Positions 45,929-55,887 of a stretch of DNA of 64,000 nt are shown here, in pieces. The DNA is from Pseudorhodoplanes sinuspersici (GTDB lineage: Bacteria > Pseudomonadota > Alphaproteobacteria > Rhizobiales > Xanthobacteraceae). Position 1 is the stretch's first letter. The number at the start of each line of letters is the position of its first letter. Under the pieces are notes generated by a model. The model made no database searches. It was given only the letters and a program-made list of their open reading frames with translations, and was not told where the DNA came from. The stretch is from contig NZ_CP021112.1 in NCBI RefSeq assembly GCF_002119765.1, positions 1,606,501 to 1,670,500 on the forward strand, read 5' to 3'. Position numbers and translations under genes: made by a program.

Positions 45929-46792
45929 ATGACCGACGCCCCGACGATCGTTCCGCAGGATACGACTGAGTCGACCGATGCCACGCAGGTCAAACCGATG
46001 CGCGTTCTCGCGGTCGCAAATCAGAAGGGCGGAGTCGGCAAGACGACAACCGCCATCAATCTCGGCACGGCCCTTGCCGCCATCGGCGAGCGGGTGCTGA
46101 TTATTGATCTTGACCCGCAGGGTAACGCCTCGACCGGCCTCGGCATCGACCGGCGTGACCGCAACCGGTCCACATATGATGTGCTGGTCGGCGAGGCGGC
46201 TCTCCGTGACGCCATTGTCACCACGTCGGTGCCGCGTCTGCACATCGCGCCATCGACGCTCGATCTCGCCGGTCTCGAGCTTGAAGTCTCGAGCGCCCGC
46301 GATCGGGCGGTGCGTCTGCGCAATGCCATCGGCCGGTTGAATGACGGCCATGCCGAAGGGACCGACTACACCTATGTTCTGGTCGATTGTCCGCCATCGC
46401 TGAACCTTCTCACCGTGAACGCGATGGCGGCGTCTGACGCTGTGCTTGTTCCGCTCCAATGCGAATTCTTCGCGCTCGAAGGTCTGTCGCAATTGCTGAA
46501 GACCGTCGAGCAGGTCAAGGAAGCGCTGAATCCGCGGCTCTCGATTCACGGCATCGTGCTGACGATGTTCGATGCGCGCAACAATCTCTCAAGTCAGGTT
46601 GTGGCCGACGTTCGCGAATTCATGGGCTCGAAAGTCTACGACACTGTTATCCCGCGCAACGTGCGTATCTCGGAAGCGCCGTCCTACGGAAAGCCGGTGC
46701 TTGTCTATGATCTCAAGTGTGCCGGCAGCGACGCTTATCTGAGATTGGCGACGGAGGTGATCCAGCGCGAGCGCGAACTCGCGACGCACTAA
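45929..46792 (+). CDS. parA: Chromosome partitioning ATPase ParA (Soj)
   Basis: A 287-residue Walker-type ATPase that binds DNA non-specifically and moves ParB-parS complexes. The deviant Walker A is ANQKGGVGKTT (30-40), Walker A' is VLIIDLDPQGNAS and Walker B is YVLVDCPPSLN. The N-terminal 23 residues are a short extension. It follows rsmG by 27 bases and precedes parB. Confidence 0.97.
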   Translation: MTDAPTIVPQDTTESTDATQVKPMRVLAVANQKGGVGKTTTAINLGTALAAIGERVLIIDLDPQGNASTGLGIDRRDRNRSTYDVLVGEAALRDAIVTTSVPRLHIAPSTLDLAGLELEVSSARDRAVRLRNAIGRLNDGHAEGTDYTYVLVDCPPSLNLLTVNAMAASDAVLVPLQCEFFALEGLSQLLKTVEQVKEALNPRLSIHGIVLTMFDARNNLSSQVVADVREFMGSKVYDTVIPRNVRISEAPSYGKPVLVYDLKCAGSDAYLRLATEVIQRERELATH

Positions 46793-46858
46793 CACGCCCA
46801 GCAGTTGAATTGATCTGGAATGGAGGACGCGGTGGCGCGATTGTCAGGAGCAGCCGAT

Positions 46859-47737
46859 ATGGCAGAAGAAACGCGGTCGCGACTGGGGCGCGGATTGGCT
46901 GCGCTGATGGGCGATGTCGGCGCCGAATCGTCAACATCCGATCGTGCGCCGAAATCGCAGCGCCGCGTTCCGATCGAACATGTCAAAGCGAATCCGCGCA
47001 ACCCGCGCCGCATCTTTGCAGATGCGGAGCTGGAAGAGCTGTCGCAGTCGATTCGCGAGCGCGGAATCATTCAGCCGATTGTTGTCCGCTCGTCGAAAAG
47101 CGAACCCAACACATTCGAGATCATCGCCGGTGAAAGGCGATGGCGTGCTTCGCAGCGCGCCGGTCTGCATGAAGTGCCGATTGTCGTTCTTGAAGTCACA
47201 GATGCGGAAGCGCTCGAACTCGCGATCATCGAAAATATCCAGCGGGCCGACCTCAATCCGCTCGAAGAGGCGGCGGGCTATCAGGCGCTCGCCAATCAAT
47301 ACAGTCATAGCCAGGACGACATCGCGACCATCGTTGGCAAGAGCCGCAGCCATGTCGCCAATACGTTACGTTTGTTGAAGCTGCCTGACGCGGTCAAGAG
47401 CTACATCAATGAAGGTAAGCTGACCGCAGGCCATGCACGCGCGTTGATCAACCAGAGCGATCCGGAATCCATTGCGCGCGATATCGTGGAGAAAGGCCTT
47501 AACGTCCGTCAGGTCGAGAAGCTCCGGCAGGACGATGCGAAGGCCGCGAAGAAACCGAAGTCGACTGCGAAGGCGCGCAAAGATGCGAATATCGCTGCGC
47601 TGGAGAAACAGTTGTCGGATGCGCTCGGACTTGTGGTGGAAATCACCGACAAAGGCCGGGCCGGTGGTGTGCTCGGCATTCGTTATCGCACGCTCGAACA
47701 GCTCGACGATGTGATTGCCAAGCTGCAGCGGGGGTAA
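46859..47737 (+). CDS. parB: Chromosome partitioning protein ParB (Spo0J)
   Basis: A 292-residue parS-binding CTPase. The N-terminal RSRLGRGLAALMGD is the ParA-stimulating segment; IAGERRWRASQRAGL (89-103) is the CTP-binding box; the helix-turn-helix is in SQDDIATIVGKSRSHVANTLRLLKLPD; a C-terminal dimer domain follows. ATG 46859 is chosen because AGGAG lies nine bases before it; an upstream in-frame ATG at 46820 has no better signal. Four parS-like sites lie 1.5-5 kb upstream. Confidence 0.97.
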   Translation: MAEETRSRLGRGLAALMGDVGAESSTSDRAPKSQRRVPIEHVKANPRNPRRIFADAELEELSQSIRERGIIQPIVVRSSKSEPNTFEIIAGERRWRASQRAGLHEVPIVVLEVTDAEALELAIIENIQRADLNPLEEAAGYQALANQYSHSQDDIATIVGKSRSHVANTLRLLKLPDAVKSYINEGKLTAGHARALINQSDPESIARDIVEKGLNVRQVEKLRQDDAKAAKKPKSTAKARKDANIAALEKQLSDALGLVVEITDKGRAGGVLGIRYRTLEQLDDVIAKLQRG

Positions 47738-47744
47738 GACGGTC

Positions 47745-47870
47745 TCGTGCCGCGGGCCCGGTGCAGCGTGAAACGATGCGCCGCTGAACCGGGGCCTATA
47801 GAAATATTGAAATAGGTCGCGGATCTGCAGCGCATCACTGCGCTTTGCTCGTGCAGCGTCCGGGACAGGA
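47745..47870. repeat. GC-rich imperfect inverted repeat between parB and holA
   Basis: The region between the convergent parB and holA stops includes CGGGCCCGGTGCAGCGTG and, further on, GTGCAGCGTCCGGGACAGG, with GTGCAGCGTC / CTGCAGCGC-like parts. It resembles diverged intergenic repeats of Bradyrhizobium relatives as recalled. No gene was seen. Confidence 0.35.
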
Positions 47871-47873
47871 GAG

Positions 47874-48902
47874 CTACCCCCTTCGTCTCGCCGCCGTCGC
47901 CAACGACATCATCGCGCGTTGGGCAATCGTTTCGGCCAGATGCGGCTGACGCCGTGTTTCCAGCAATGTGTCGCCAAGCGACGACATTGCGTCAAGCAAT
48001 TTGCCTGCAGTCCAGGCACGCAAGGCAGCGTCAATCATTGGCTTGCGACGAAAATGAATCGGAGGCCGCGCGCTCTCGATCACGCTGGTTGTCGATTGTC
48101 CCTCTTCAACGGCGAGGCGCATGCGATGCAGATGAGACAGGTGACGCAACGCCGATGACACGATGGCGCCGGGCGCCGTGCCTTCACCGCGTGCTTTTGC
48201 GAAATGGGTTTCGACTTCGGCCGGCCGGCCACAAAAAGCAGCGTCGATCACACTGTCCAGCGCAACCGCGGAGGCATCCGCGACCACCGCCATGACGTCA
48301 TCGACGGTGACGCGGTCACGGCCGTGAACATAGAGAGCGAGCTTGCGCAATTCGTTGCGCGTTGCCTGCCGGTCGCCGCCGAGAAATGGCAACAAAGCCG
48401 CGCGTGCGTCCGGCGCGATGACAAGATTGGCTTTTTTCAATTCGTCGTCGACGACCTGTGCAATGTCGCGGTCGCTGTCGGCATAGCAGGCAATGACGGC
48501 TGCGTTCTTGGCTTTCTCGCACAATGTCCGCAGCGGCGCGGTCTTGCGAAGGTCGCCGGCCTCGATCACAACGCGACAATCGGGCGAGGGCGCAGCAAGG
48601 ACGGCTTCGACGGCTGAAGCAATATTGCGGCTGCCGGCCTTGACCCAGAGGGCTCTGCGCCCGCCGAACATCGGAATGGTGTTGGCCTCTTCGACGAGGC
48701 GATAGGGATTTCCCGACAGTTCGTCGCCGTCGATCCGGATCAGTGAAAAGACGTCGGCGGGATTGTCGACGGAGATTTTTGCGAGCGCTTCGGCGCGCTC
48801 ATGCACGAGACCGGAATCAGGACCATAGATCAGCACGATCGGACGTGCCGGATCGGGCCGTGAAACAAAGGCATCTGCTTCGAAAGGTTTGACGGTGGTC
48901 AT
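47874..48902 (-). CDS. holA: DNA polymerase III delta subunit
   Basis: A 342-residue clamp-loader subunit that opens the beta clamp. The N-terminal domain has IVLIYGPDSGLVHERAEAL, then LSGNPYRLVEEANTIPMFGGRRALWV, and the helical collar domain is at the end (about 200-340). Identification is by overall pattern and by neighbourhood: holA-lptE-leuS is a standard order, here leuS-lptE-holA in transcription order. The start ATG at 48902 fits the family; an upstream in-frame start would add nine residues. Confidence 0.9.
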   Translation of the reverse strand: MTTVKPFEADAFVSRPDPARPIVLIYGPDSGLVHERAEALAKISVDNPADVFSLIRIDGDELSGNPYRLVEEANTIPMFGGRRALWVKAGSRNIASAVEAVLAAPSPDCRVVIEAGDLRKTAPLRTLCEKAKNAAVIACYADSDRDIAQVVDDELKKANLVIAPDARAALLPFLGGDRQATRNELRKLALYVHGRDRVTVDDVMAVVADASAVALDSVIDAAFCGRPAEVETHFAKARGEGTAPGAIVSSALRHLSHLHRMRLAVEEGQSTTSVIESARPPIHFRRKPMIDAALRAWTAGKLLDAMSSLGDTLLETRRQPHLAETIAQRAMMSLATAARRRG

Positions 48903-48934
48903 AAAATCATCGTGGCGTATCGCTCTCAATCGGC

Positions 48935-49033
48935 CTCATGGTGAGGAGCGCTTCGAAAGAATCGCGTCTCGAACCATGGGCCGCCCCGATCCTTCGAGAC
49001 GGAGGCTTTGCCGCCTCCTCAGGATGAGGCGGA
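48935..49033. repeat. Diverged copy of the TCATCCTGAGG-type hairpin repeat
   Basis: CTCATGGTGAGGAGCGCTTCG ... AACCATGGGCCGCCCCGATC ... CTTCGAGACGGAGGC ... CTCCTCAGGATGAGGCGG. It has the same framework as 31502-31607 and 38441-38580 but with much change. It lies between holA and lptE. Confidence 0.65.
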
Positions 49034-49065
49034 GAAAGAGAAACCCGGTAGACCAGATAAGATCA

Positions 49066-49635
49066 TCAACCGCCGGAAACGAAATATGAGGCGAGGCGTG
49101 TTTTGATCTGTTCGGCAAGGATATTCGACGCGCGATTCTGTGCGTCACGCTCGCCGCGCTGACGGGCGAAACGCTGCTGCTGGCCAGGGATGTCATAGGA
49201 CGAGCGCGAGAAGGCCCGGCCCGTCAACACGACCTTGTTGGTCGCCAGCTCGGTCAGGCTGTAAGTCGCGTCGATGCCGTAGATTTCCATATCCGGCCGG
49301 GCGGTGGTGGTATCGACAATCACCCGCTGATTATTACCGCTGATGTTGATCTTCAGCCGATAGGCCGGCGAGGCTGCCGCTCCGCCGCCGGTAAGTCCGA
49401 AAATCAGGGCATTGCGGATTTCATTTCCGAGGCGCGCCTCGGGCGTGCCGTTCGGCGCATCGATCTGCTCGACGTCAACCGTTGCCATGGCGGTGCTGAC
49501 CGCAGGACTGCCACTGACCGCCGAGGCGGTCCCGTAAAGAGGTTGGAAGCAACCGGCCGTCAGCCCGGCGCTGGCCAACGCCAACCCCAGTGCCGCGAAG
49601 CGCCCGATCCCCCGTTTTCCCCTAGGCAACGACAT
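49066..49635 (-). CDS. lptE: LPS-assembly lipoprotein LptE
   Basis: A 189-residue lipoprotein that plugs LptD during lipopolysaccharide delivery to the outer membrane. The lipobox is LTAGC with Cys29; then FQPLYG, typical for LptE, and an alpha-beta body ending [17 protein letters not shown]. It overlaps the 3' end of leuS by 14 bases, so the two are coupled, and it precedes holA. Confidence 0.93.
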   Translation of the reverse strand: MSLPRGKRGIGRFAALGLALASAGLTAGCFQPLYGTASAVSGSPAVSTAMATVDVEQIDAPNGTPEARLGNEIRNALIFGLTGGGAAASPAYRLKINISGNNQRVIVDTTTARPDMEIYGIDATYSLTELATNKVVLTGRAFSRSSYDIPGQQQRFARQRGERDAQNRASNILAEQIKTRLASYFVSGG

Positions 49636-52255
49636 TCACAATCCTTTGCGGGACAACAATGACCTTTTTAGGAGCTTTCCCGTCCAGGGCTTTCTTTACC
49701 GCATCAAGCGTTAAGACGGCAGCCTCAATATCCGAATTTCCGGCGTCCCGTGGCACGGTTACATCAGCCCGCTTCTTGCCGTTCACCTGAACAGGCAGGG
49801 TGATGGTATTTTCGACCAGCAGGCCGGTTTCGACCTCCGGCCAGCCCTGCATCGACACCAGGGACTGGTGGCCCAAGACCACCCAGCATTCCTCCGCCAG
49901 ATGCGGCATCATCGGTGCGAAGAGCTGGACCAGGATGTCGCCGGCCTCTCGAATCGCAAAGGCGAGGTCGGGGGTGATGTCGGCCGGTGACGTGATATCG
50001 CCGATGGCCGAACTGAGCGCGTTGGCGAATTCATAAATATGCGCGACGCAACGGTTGAAGCGCAGCTTCTCGATATCCTCGGACACTTTTGCCAGCGCCG
50101 AATGTGCCGCCTTGCGGACCGCCGTCGCCGTCGCGCCGAACGAGGCCGGCCGGTCAGCCGGAGCCTTGGCCGCGATATCAGCAATCTCGCCGACCAGACG
50201 CCACAGCCGCTGCACGAAACGCCACGAGCCCTGCACGCCTTCTTCGGTCCAGATCACGTCGCGTTCGGGCGGCGAATCGGACAAGACGAACCAGCGTGCG
50301 GTGTCGGCGCCGTAACCGCCGATGATGTCGTCGGGATCGACCGTGTTGCGCTTCGACTTCGACATTTTTTCGATGTGGCCGATCTCGATCGGTTCGCCGG
50401 TCGCCGTCAGCGTCGCCTTGCGCTGATCGCCCATGCCTTCGATCGTGACCTCGGCCGGCATGACAAATGTGCCGTCCTGCTTGCGATAGGTTTCGTGAAC
50501 GACCATGCCCTGCGTGAACAGGCCGGCGAATGGCTCATCGAGACCGATGTGGTCAGTCTTCTTCATCGCCCGCGTGAAGAAGCGGCTGTAGAGCAGATGC
50601 AAAATCGCATGCTCGATGCCGCCGATATATTGATCGACGGGCAGCCAGCGATCGACGACCTTGCGGTCGGTCGGCGCGGTGTCGATCCACGGATCGGTGA
50701 AGCGTGCGAAATACCAGGACGAATCGACGAAGGTATCCATCGTGTCGGTTTCGCGGCGTGCCGGTTTGCCGCACGAGGGGCACGCGACATGTTTCCATGC
50801 TTCGTGACGGTCAAGCGGGTTGCCAGGCCGGTCGAAGCTGACGTCCTCCGGCAATTTCACCGGCAGGTCTTTCTTCGGTACCGGCACGATGCCGCACGAC
50901 TCGCAGTAAATGATCGGGATCGGGCAGCCCCAATAGCGCTGCCGCGAAATGCCCCAGTCGCGCAGACGAAAATTCACCTGTCGCGTTGCGACGGCTTTGT
51001 TGCCGCGCGTTTCGCTCTCGAGACGCTTGGCGACTTCGTCCTTCGCCTGCTCGATGGTCATGCCGTCGAGAAAGCGCGAATTGATCATCGTGCCGTCGCC
51101 ATCATAGGCGGTGTCGGTGATGACGAATGTTTTTGGATCCTGACCGGGCGGACAAACGACCGGTACGTTGCCGAGCCCGTATTTGTTGACGAAATCGAGG
51201 TCGCGCTGATCATGCGCCGGGCAACCGAAGATCGCGCCCGTGCCATAATCCATCAGAATGAAATTGGCGACATAGACCGGCAATTGCCACGTTGGATCGA
51301 GCGGATGAACAGCCTTGATGCCGGTGTCGAAGCCAAGCTTCTCGGCCTTGTCGATCACTTCCTGCGCGGTGCCGTGGCGCTTGCACTCGGCGATGAACTC
51401 CGCGAGCTGCGGATTTTTCGCGGCGGCAGCCGTAGCCAGCGGATGATCGGGCGCGATCGCCATGAACTTCGCGCCGAACAAGGTATCCGGTCGCGTCGTA
51501 AAGACATCGAGTTCGGTTTCGCCAGCCGGTGTCGTCTTCGGATCGAGCGCAAAGCGGACGAACAATCCTTCCGATCGCCCGATCCAGTTGCGCTGCATGA
51601 GGCGCACCTTGTCGGGCCAGCGATCGAGCATGTCGATCGAATCAAGCAGGTCCTGCGCGTAATCGCTGATCTTGAAAAACCATTGCGTCAGTTCGCGCTG
51701 CTCGACCAGCGCGCCGGAGCGCCAGCCGCGTCCATCGATCACCTGCTCGTTGGCGAGCACGGTCTGATCAACTGGATCCCAGTTCACCTTCGATTGTTTG
51801 CGCTCGACCAGCCCCGCTTTCAGGAAGTCGAGGAACATCGCCTGCTGGTGACGATAATAATTCGGGTCGCAGGTCGCGATTTCGCGTGCCCAGTCCAGCG
51901 ACAGCCCCATCGACTGGAGCTGCTTCTTCATCGCGGCGATGTTGTCGTAGGTCCAGGCCCTGGGATGGACCTTGCGCTCCATTGCGGCATTTTCCGCCGG
52001 CATGCCGAAGGCGTCCCAGCCCATCGGATGCAGAACGCTGAAACCCCTGGCGCGCTTGTAGCGGGCGACCACGTCGCCCATCGTGTAGTTGCGCACATGG
52101 CCCATATGGATGCGCCCCGAAGGATAGGGGAACATCTCGAGCACGTAGTATTTCGGGCGCGGATCGTCGTTCTTGGTCGCGAAAATTTCGCGATCGGTCC
52201 AGGTTTTTTGCCAGCGCGGCTCGGCGTCGCGGGCGTTGTAGCGCTCGGTGCTCAT
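49622..52255 (-). CDS. leuS: Leucyl-tRNA synthetase
   Basis: An 877-residue class I synthetase. The HIGH-type motif is [13 protein letters not shown] (50-62); an editing domain is in the middle; the KMSKS loop is [26 protein letters not shown]. Zinc-type Cys pairs (CESCGIVPV and [10 protein letters not shown]) are present. The ATG at 52255 is used; a TTG codon directly before it is in frame. No T-box or leader peptide was recognised upstream. Confidence 0.97.
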   Translation of the reverse strand: MSTERYNARDAEPRWQKTWTDREIFATKNDDPRPKYYVLEMFPYPSGRIHMGHVRNYTMGDVVARYKRARGFSVLHPMGWDAFGMPAENAAMERKVHPRAWTYDNIAAMKKQLQSMGLSLDWAREIATCDPNYYRHQQAMFLDFLKAGLVERKQSKVNWDPVDQTVLANEQVIDGRGWRSGALVEQRELTQWFFKISDYAQDLLDSIDMLDRWPDKVRLMQRNWIGRSEGLFVRFALDPKTTPAGETELDVFTTRPDTLFGAKFMAIAPDHPLATAAAAKNPQLAEFIAECKRHGTAQEVIDKAEKLGFDTGIKAVHPLDPTWQLPVYVANFILMDYGTGAIFGCPAHDQRDLDFVNKYGLGNVPVVCPPGQDPKTFVITDTAYDGDGTMINSRFLDGMTIEQAKDEVAKRLESETRGNKAVATRQVNFRLRDWGISRQRYWGCPIPIIYCESCGIVPVPKKDLPVKLPEDVSFDRPGNPLDRHEAWKHVACPSCGKPARRETDTMDTFVDSSWYFARFTDPWIDTAPTDRKVVDRWLPVDQYIGGIEHAILHLLYSRFFTRAMKKTDHIGLDEPFAGLFTQGMVVHETYRKQDGTFVMPAEVTIEGMGDQRKATLTATGEPIEIGHIEKMSKSKRNTVDPDDIIGGYGADTARWFVLSDSPPERDVIWTEEGVQGSWRFVQRLWRLVGEIADIAAKAPADRPASFGATATAVRKAAHSALAKVSEDIEKLRFNRCVAHIYEFANALSSAIGDITSPADITPDLAFAIREAGDILVQLFAPMMPHLAEECWVVLGHQSLVSMQGWPEVETGLLVENTITLPVQVNGKKRADVTVPRDAGNSDIEAAVLTLDAVKKALDGKAPKKVIVVPQRIVNVVA

Positions 52256-52422
52256 CAATGATTGGCTCAGGGTCAGAATTGAGGCGGAAAGGACACGAAA
52301 ACTCCTTTCTGGTCAACGGCCTGTCACAAGGCATTGGGCCGGCCGCAGCCGCCAAGATATGGACTCTCCCTGGAACTTTCACGGCCGCCTGCCGGTTTTC
52401 CTGCCATCAACAGGAGGAGACA

Positions 52423-52656
52423 ATGGTGAAAGCGCGAGAAATCCACCATGAGATGGAAGTTGTTGGGACCGACGGCGCGCATGTCGGCACAGTCGATCAC
52501 ATGGAAGGCGCGAAGTGGATCAAGCTAACCAAGAATGATCCCGCAGCCGGAGGCGAACACCACCTGATTCCCATCAAATGGGTCGATCACATCGATAACC
52601 AGGTGCATCTGAACAGAGCGTCGGCCGATGCCATGAACCAGTGGCAGACCGTATAA
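52423..52656 (+). CDS. DUF2171 family small protein
   Basis: A 77-residue protein that looks like DUF2171, with a PRC-barrel-like pattern: MEVVGTDGAHVGTVDHMEGAKWIKL, then HHLIPIKWVDHIDNQVHLNRA. The start has a very strong AGGAGGA at 52412-52418. Function is unknown; members are often found near stress genes. It is divergent from leuS. Confidence 0.85.
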   Translation: MVKAREIHHEMEVVGTDGAHVGTVDHMEGAKWIKLTKNDPAAGGEHHLIPIKWVDHIDNQVHLNRASADAMNQWQTV

Positions 52657-52770
52657 GCGGACATAGTCCAGCGGGAGTAAACGCTTCGCCAGAAGAGATC
52701 ACGGGTAACGTCAGATCGGGCGTTCGAGGGCTTTTTGCATCATGCGGTGACGACCGTTATAGACCCGCGG

Positions 52771-53442
52771 ATGTCCGAAACCACCGTCACTGCGGCACTC
52801 ACCGACGTAAAGCACCAAATCGCGGCAGCGTGCCACGAGGTCGGGCGCGATCCGGCGACTGTCACATTAATCGGGGTCAGCAAGACATTTGAGGCCGATG
52901 CGATCGAGCCGGTCATTGCCGCCGGTCAGCGGGTGTTTGGCGAGAACCGGGTTCAGGAAACAAAGGGGAAATGGCCGGGCTTGCTGAAGCGCCATCCCGG
53001 CCTATCGCTCCACCTGATCGGGCCGCTCCAATCGAACAAGGCGAAGGAAGCGGTGGCGATGTTCGACGCCATCCATTCCGTTGACCGGCCAAGCCTGTGC
53101 GAGGCGCTGGCCAAGGAGATCGGCAAGCAGGGTCGATCGCCACAACTTTTCGTTGAAATCAACACTGGCGCCGAGCCGCAAAAGGCCGGCATCTTGCCGG
53201 AGGCTGCCGACGCATTCCTGCGGGCCTGCAAGGATACCTACGGGCTGACGATTTCAGGTCTGATGTGCATCCCGCCATTCGATGAGGCGCCAGCGCCGCA
53301 TTTTGCCCTCACGGCGAAAATCGCGGCGCGCAACGGACTGACACAGCTCTCAATGGGCATGAGCGCCGATTTCAAGATCGCGATCCAGTTCGGCGCGACG
53401 CATGTGCGGATCGGTTCGGCGATCTTCGGCGCGCGGGGCTGA
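52771..53442 (+). CDS. YggS/PLPBP-family pyridoxal phosphate homeostasis protein
   Basis: A 223-residue protein with an alanine-racemase-like barrel that carries PLP on Lys38 (VTLIGVSKTF). FGENRVQE, LHLIGPLQSNK, QLFVEINTGAEPQKAGI, GLMCIPP and LSMGMSADFKIAIQFGATHVRIGSAIFG are the family signatures. It buffers PLP and has no known catalysis. The ATG at 52771 starts the conserved part. It converges with the HerA-type gene, with only three bases between the stops. Confidence 0.95.
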   Translation: MSETTVTAALTDVKHQIAAACHEVGRDPATVTLIGVSKTFEADAIEPVIAAGQRVFGENRVQETKGKWPGLLKRHPGLSLHLIGPLQSNKAKEAVAMFDAIHSVDRPSLCEALAKEIGKQGRSPQLFVEINTGAEPQKAGILPEAADAFLRACKDTYGLTISGLMCIPPFDEAPAPHFALTAKIAARNGLTQLSMGMSADFKIAIQFGATHVRIGSAIFGARG

Positions 53443-53445
53443 ATA

Positions 53446-55245
53446 TTACCGCCACGTCTTCGGCAGATCCGGTGTTCCAAGTCCAGTACGATCAAGCGGC
53501 GCCTTGAGAATGCGGGAGCGTACTGAATCGGGCGGTTCAAGAATTTGCTGTGGCTGCACAGGTGGCGCGTAGCCGAAGTCGTAAACATCATCATCATGAT
53601 GCTTTTGACTCATGGTCGCATTGCGCCAGCGTTCGATCACCGACACGATCAAGTCTGAACCCGCGTCAGCGTCAGCGTGTCCGCTGCTGCCAACATCGCT
53701 GCTCGGCCGGAACTGTTGCGGTAACTCCCTGAATTTCATCTGCATCGGCAAAGCGACGCCAGGCCCGAAGACGAATGCTTCGGCTGTACCAAGCGATGGA
53801 ACGAATGTCAGAAGGCTCGACGCAGCATCGGATACGGCGGATCGGATCAACGCATGATCGCGATCGTTCGACAATCGCATGACGAACAATGTGTTGCATT
53901 GAGAGATAATATTGGGATCGATCTCCGCCGGCCGCTGCGTGACCAGTCCAAGAAATACGCCGTACTTGCGTCCTTCTTTCGCAATGCGCGACAAAGCACG
54001 CCGTGTCGGTCCGAATGCGACCTTGGCGTCGGCCGCCGCATAACGATGCGCTTCCTCGCAGATGAAAAGCAGTGGTGCAACACCATCACTCCACAAGCCG
54101 AAATCGAACGCCATGCGGCTCAATACCGAGACAACGGAGTCGACGACTTCCGCCGGGAAACCGCCGAGTTGCATCACAGTCAGCGGTTTGTTGTTAGCCG
54201 GCAGACGAAACAGATTCGAAATGATCTCCGCCATTGTGTCGCCACCGACATTGGCGTTTTCGAACATGAAAGCGTAGCGCGGATTGTTGCGGAAGGTCTG
54301 AATTCGCTGCAGCAGTTTATAATGGTGCATGCGCGAGGAGCGATTTTCCAGCTTGCCCATGCGCTCGTCGATCAACCCGATCAGGTCCTCGATGCGATAA
54401 GGCGCCGGCGTATCGGCGGTGAAGCCTGCATTCTTTGGATCGCGGCGTTTTGTCAGAAAACGATCATTGGCATTGCGGTATTGGAGATAAGCGCCCTTCG
54501 CCAGCGGAATGACCTCGGAAAGAATCTCCACTTCTTCGTCGACGCCCGGCCGCCTTCCGAAGAAAGCATCGATTGTTTCTTCGAAATTGAACAGCCAGAA
54601 CGGCAGGCGAAGATTGCGCGGATTCAGAACCTGCGCTTTGTCGCCGAAACAGCGGCCATACTCATTGTGTGGATCGATCAGAAAAATGCGTAAATCCGGA
54701 CGGGCGGCAAGGACCTGTTGCAGGATGATGGCGACGCCGCTCGATTTTCCAACGCCGGTGGTGCCAAGAATTGCGAAATGCTTGCTGAGCAATTCGTCGA
54801 TATTGATCGAAGCATTGATTTGCGGAGCCTGACGAAGCGACCCGATCCGCACCGTGTCGCTTGCGTCGCCATAGACCAGGCAAAGCTCCTCGTTGGTCAT
54901 CAGCAGCGCAGGATCGCCGATCGTCGGATATGCTGTGATGCCGCGCGTGAAACCGGACGCGCCTTCAATTTCCTTCACTTCACCGAACAGATCGATATGA
55001 GCGACATTGATTCGGTGCGCACCGCGCTGCTCCGAAATGTCAGTGACCATGCCGATGATTACGGCATCTCCACTGACGACACCGAGAAACTTGCCGACGG
55101 TTGCACGCGCTGCATCATGCAAGCTGCTTCCGGCGTGATGGAGTTCAATCGCTGCCGTGGCGCCACCGACGGACATGACGCGCCCGATAATCTGACGTTC
55201 GGCCGCGTTTGAAGAAAGCTGGCTCTGTGTGTGAGTCGCGTCCAT
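53446..55245 (-). CDS. HerA-type (FtsK/HerA superfamily) ATPase
   Basis: A 599-residue ATPase with an N-terminal barrel (IIGRVMSVGGATAAIELH, about 19-110), Walker A FAILGTTGVGKSSGVAIIL, Walker B APLLFICEEAHRY and an arginine-bearing region GLVTQRPAEIDPNIISQCNT. HerA works with the nuclease NurA in archaea, and bacterial HerA-like ATPases pair with nucleases or SIR2 in defence systems. No such partner is adjacent here. It could serve DNA end processing or plasmid/phage defence; neither is shown. Confidence 0.87.
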   Translation of the reverse strand: MDATHTQSQLSSNAAERQIIGRVMSVGGATAAIELHHAGSSLHDAARATVGKFLGVVSGDAVIIGMVTDISEQRGAHRINVAHIDLFGEVKEIEGASGFTRGITAYPTIGDPALLMTNEELCLVYGDASDTVRIGSLRQAPQINASINIDELLSKHFAILGTTGVGKSSGVAIILQQVLAARPDLRIFLIDPHNEYGRCFGDKAQVLNPRNLRLPFWLFNFEETIDAFFGRRPGVDEEVEILSEVIPLAKGAYLQYRNANDRFLTKRRDPKNAGFTADTPAPYRIEDLIGLIDERMGKLENRSSRMHHYKLLQRIQTFRNNPRYAFMFENANVGGDTMAEIISNLFRLPANNKPLTVMQLGGFPAEVVDSVVSVLSRMAFDFGLWSDGVAPLLFICEEAHRYAAADAKVAFGPTRRALSRIAKEGRKYGVFLGLVTQRPAEIDPNIISQCNTLFVMRLSNDRDHALIRSAVSDAASSLLTFVPSLGTAEAFVFGPGVALPMQMKFRELPQQFRPSSDVGSSGHADADAGSDLIVSVIERWRNATMSQKHHDDDVYDFGYAPPVQPQQILEPPDSVRSRILKAPLDRTGLGTPDLPKTWR

Positions 55246-55468
55246 GCAGGATCGGATGTGAAGAGTTGCGGGAAGGGCTGAATTGCCGATGCAAATTAGC
55301 TGGGGAGTATTCGGATCCCCTTAACGAGTTCCGGGATCCGCGAGACTCCGTTGCAAAATCGTTAATCGATGATGATGGTCGGCCACGGCAGCAGTTTGTT
55401 TAATGAAACAGACCGCGACGATCTCGTGCAACAACGACTATTTTTCTGAAAGACAATCGAGGGCAAGC

Positions 55469-55505
55469 AAATGCGAAGCCGCGCAGAAAGCGGGGCTTCG
55501 CATTT
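55469..55505 (-). terminator. Terminator hairpin downstream of the GCG_CRPN gene
   Basis: AAATGCGAAGCC (55469-55480) pairs with GGCTTCGCATTT (55494-55505) around a 13-base loop. It lies just beyond the stop of the minus-strand gene and may also stop transcripts from the other side. Confidence 0.7.
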
Positions 55506-55510
55506 CTATA

Positions 55511-55777
55511 TTACCAGCGGCAAACGCGGCGCGGGCCCCATGGTGTGCGGCGGAACCAGCAGCGCGGACCGGCAAAGGCACGAGCTCCGCGTGCCCAATT
55601 GCGGCGGCATCCGCCATAGGGCCCTCGATGCCAACCAAGCCCGCAGCCGCCGCGGACCTGTACAATGTCAGACGACGTTTGGACCGGGGATATTGGGCTA
55701 ACGGGGAAAGCCTGAGCTTGGAACGTCATCAGCGCGACAGCGCCGCTGAATACAGCGGTAAGCAACAACTTCTGCAT
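55511..55777 (-). CDS. Small secreted GCG_CRPN-type protein
   Basis: An 88-residue protein: signal peptide (MQKLLLTAVFSGAVALMT, cut near AQAF), then VRGGCGLGWHRGPYGGC, the prefix of the GCG_CRPN group, and a C-terminal RCWFRRTPWGPRRVCRW. The usual CRPN is CRRN here and the following repeats are missing, so it is a short form. Function is unknown; the family is common in Bradyrhizobium relatives. Confidence 0.8.
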   Translation of the reverse strand: MQKLLLTAVFSGAVALMTFQAQAFPVSPISPVQTSSDIVQVRGGCGLGWHRGPYGGCRRNWARGARAFAGPRCWFRRTPWGPRRVCRW

Positions 55778-55887
55778 CGGTGCACCTCATCCAGTGATCT
55801 GAAAGGACAGATGTGCAATTACCAGCCGGCAAATAGGCTTTCGCTAAAAGCAGTGACCTAATTTTAATGGAGCGATTGCACCCGCAT

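Noticed and set aside
50039-52261. 740-codon open frame on the plus strand opposite leuS
   Set aside because: leuS is unmistakable on the minus strand; the opposite frame is open only because of codon bias.
52256-52422. T-box or leader peptide attenuator for leuS
   Set aside because: No leucine-rich leader frame, T-box sequence or terminator/antiterminator pair was recognised.
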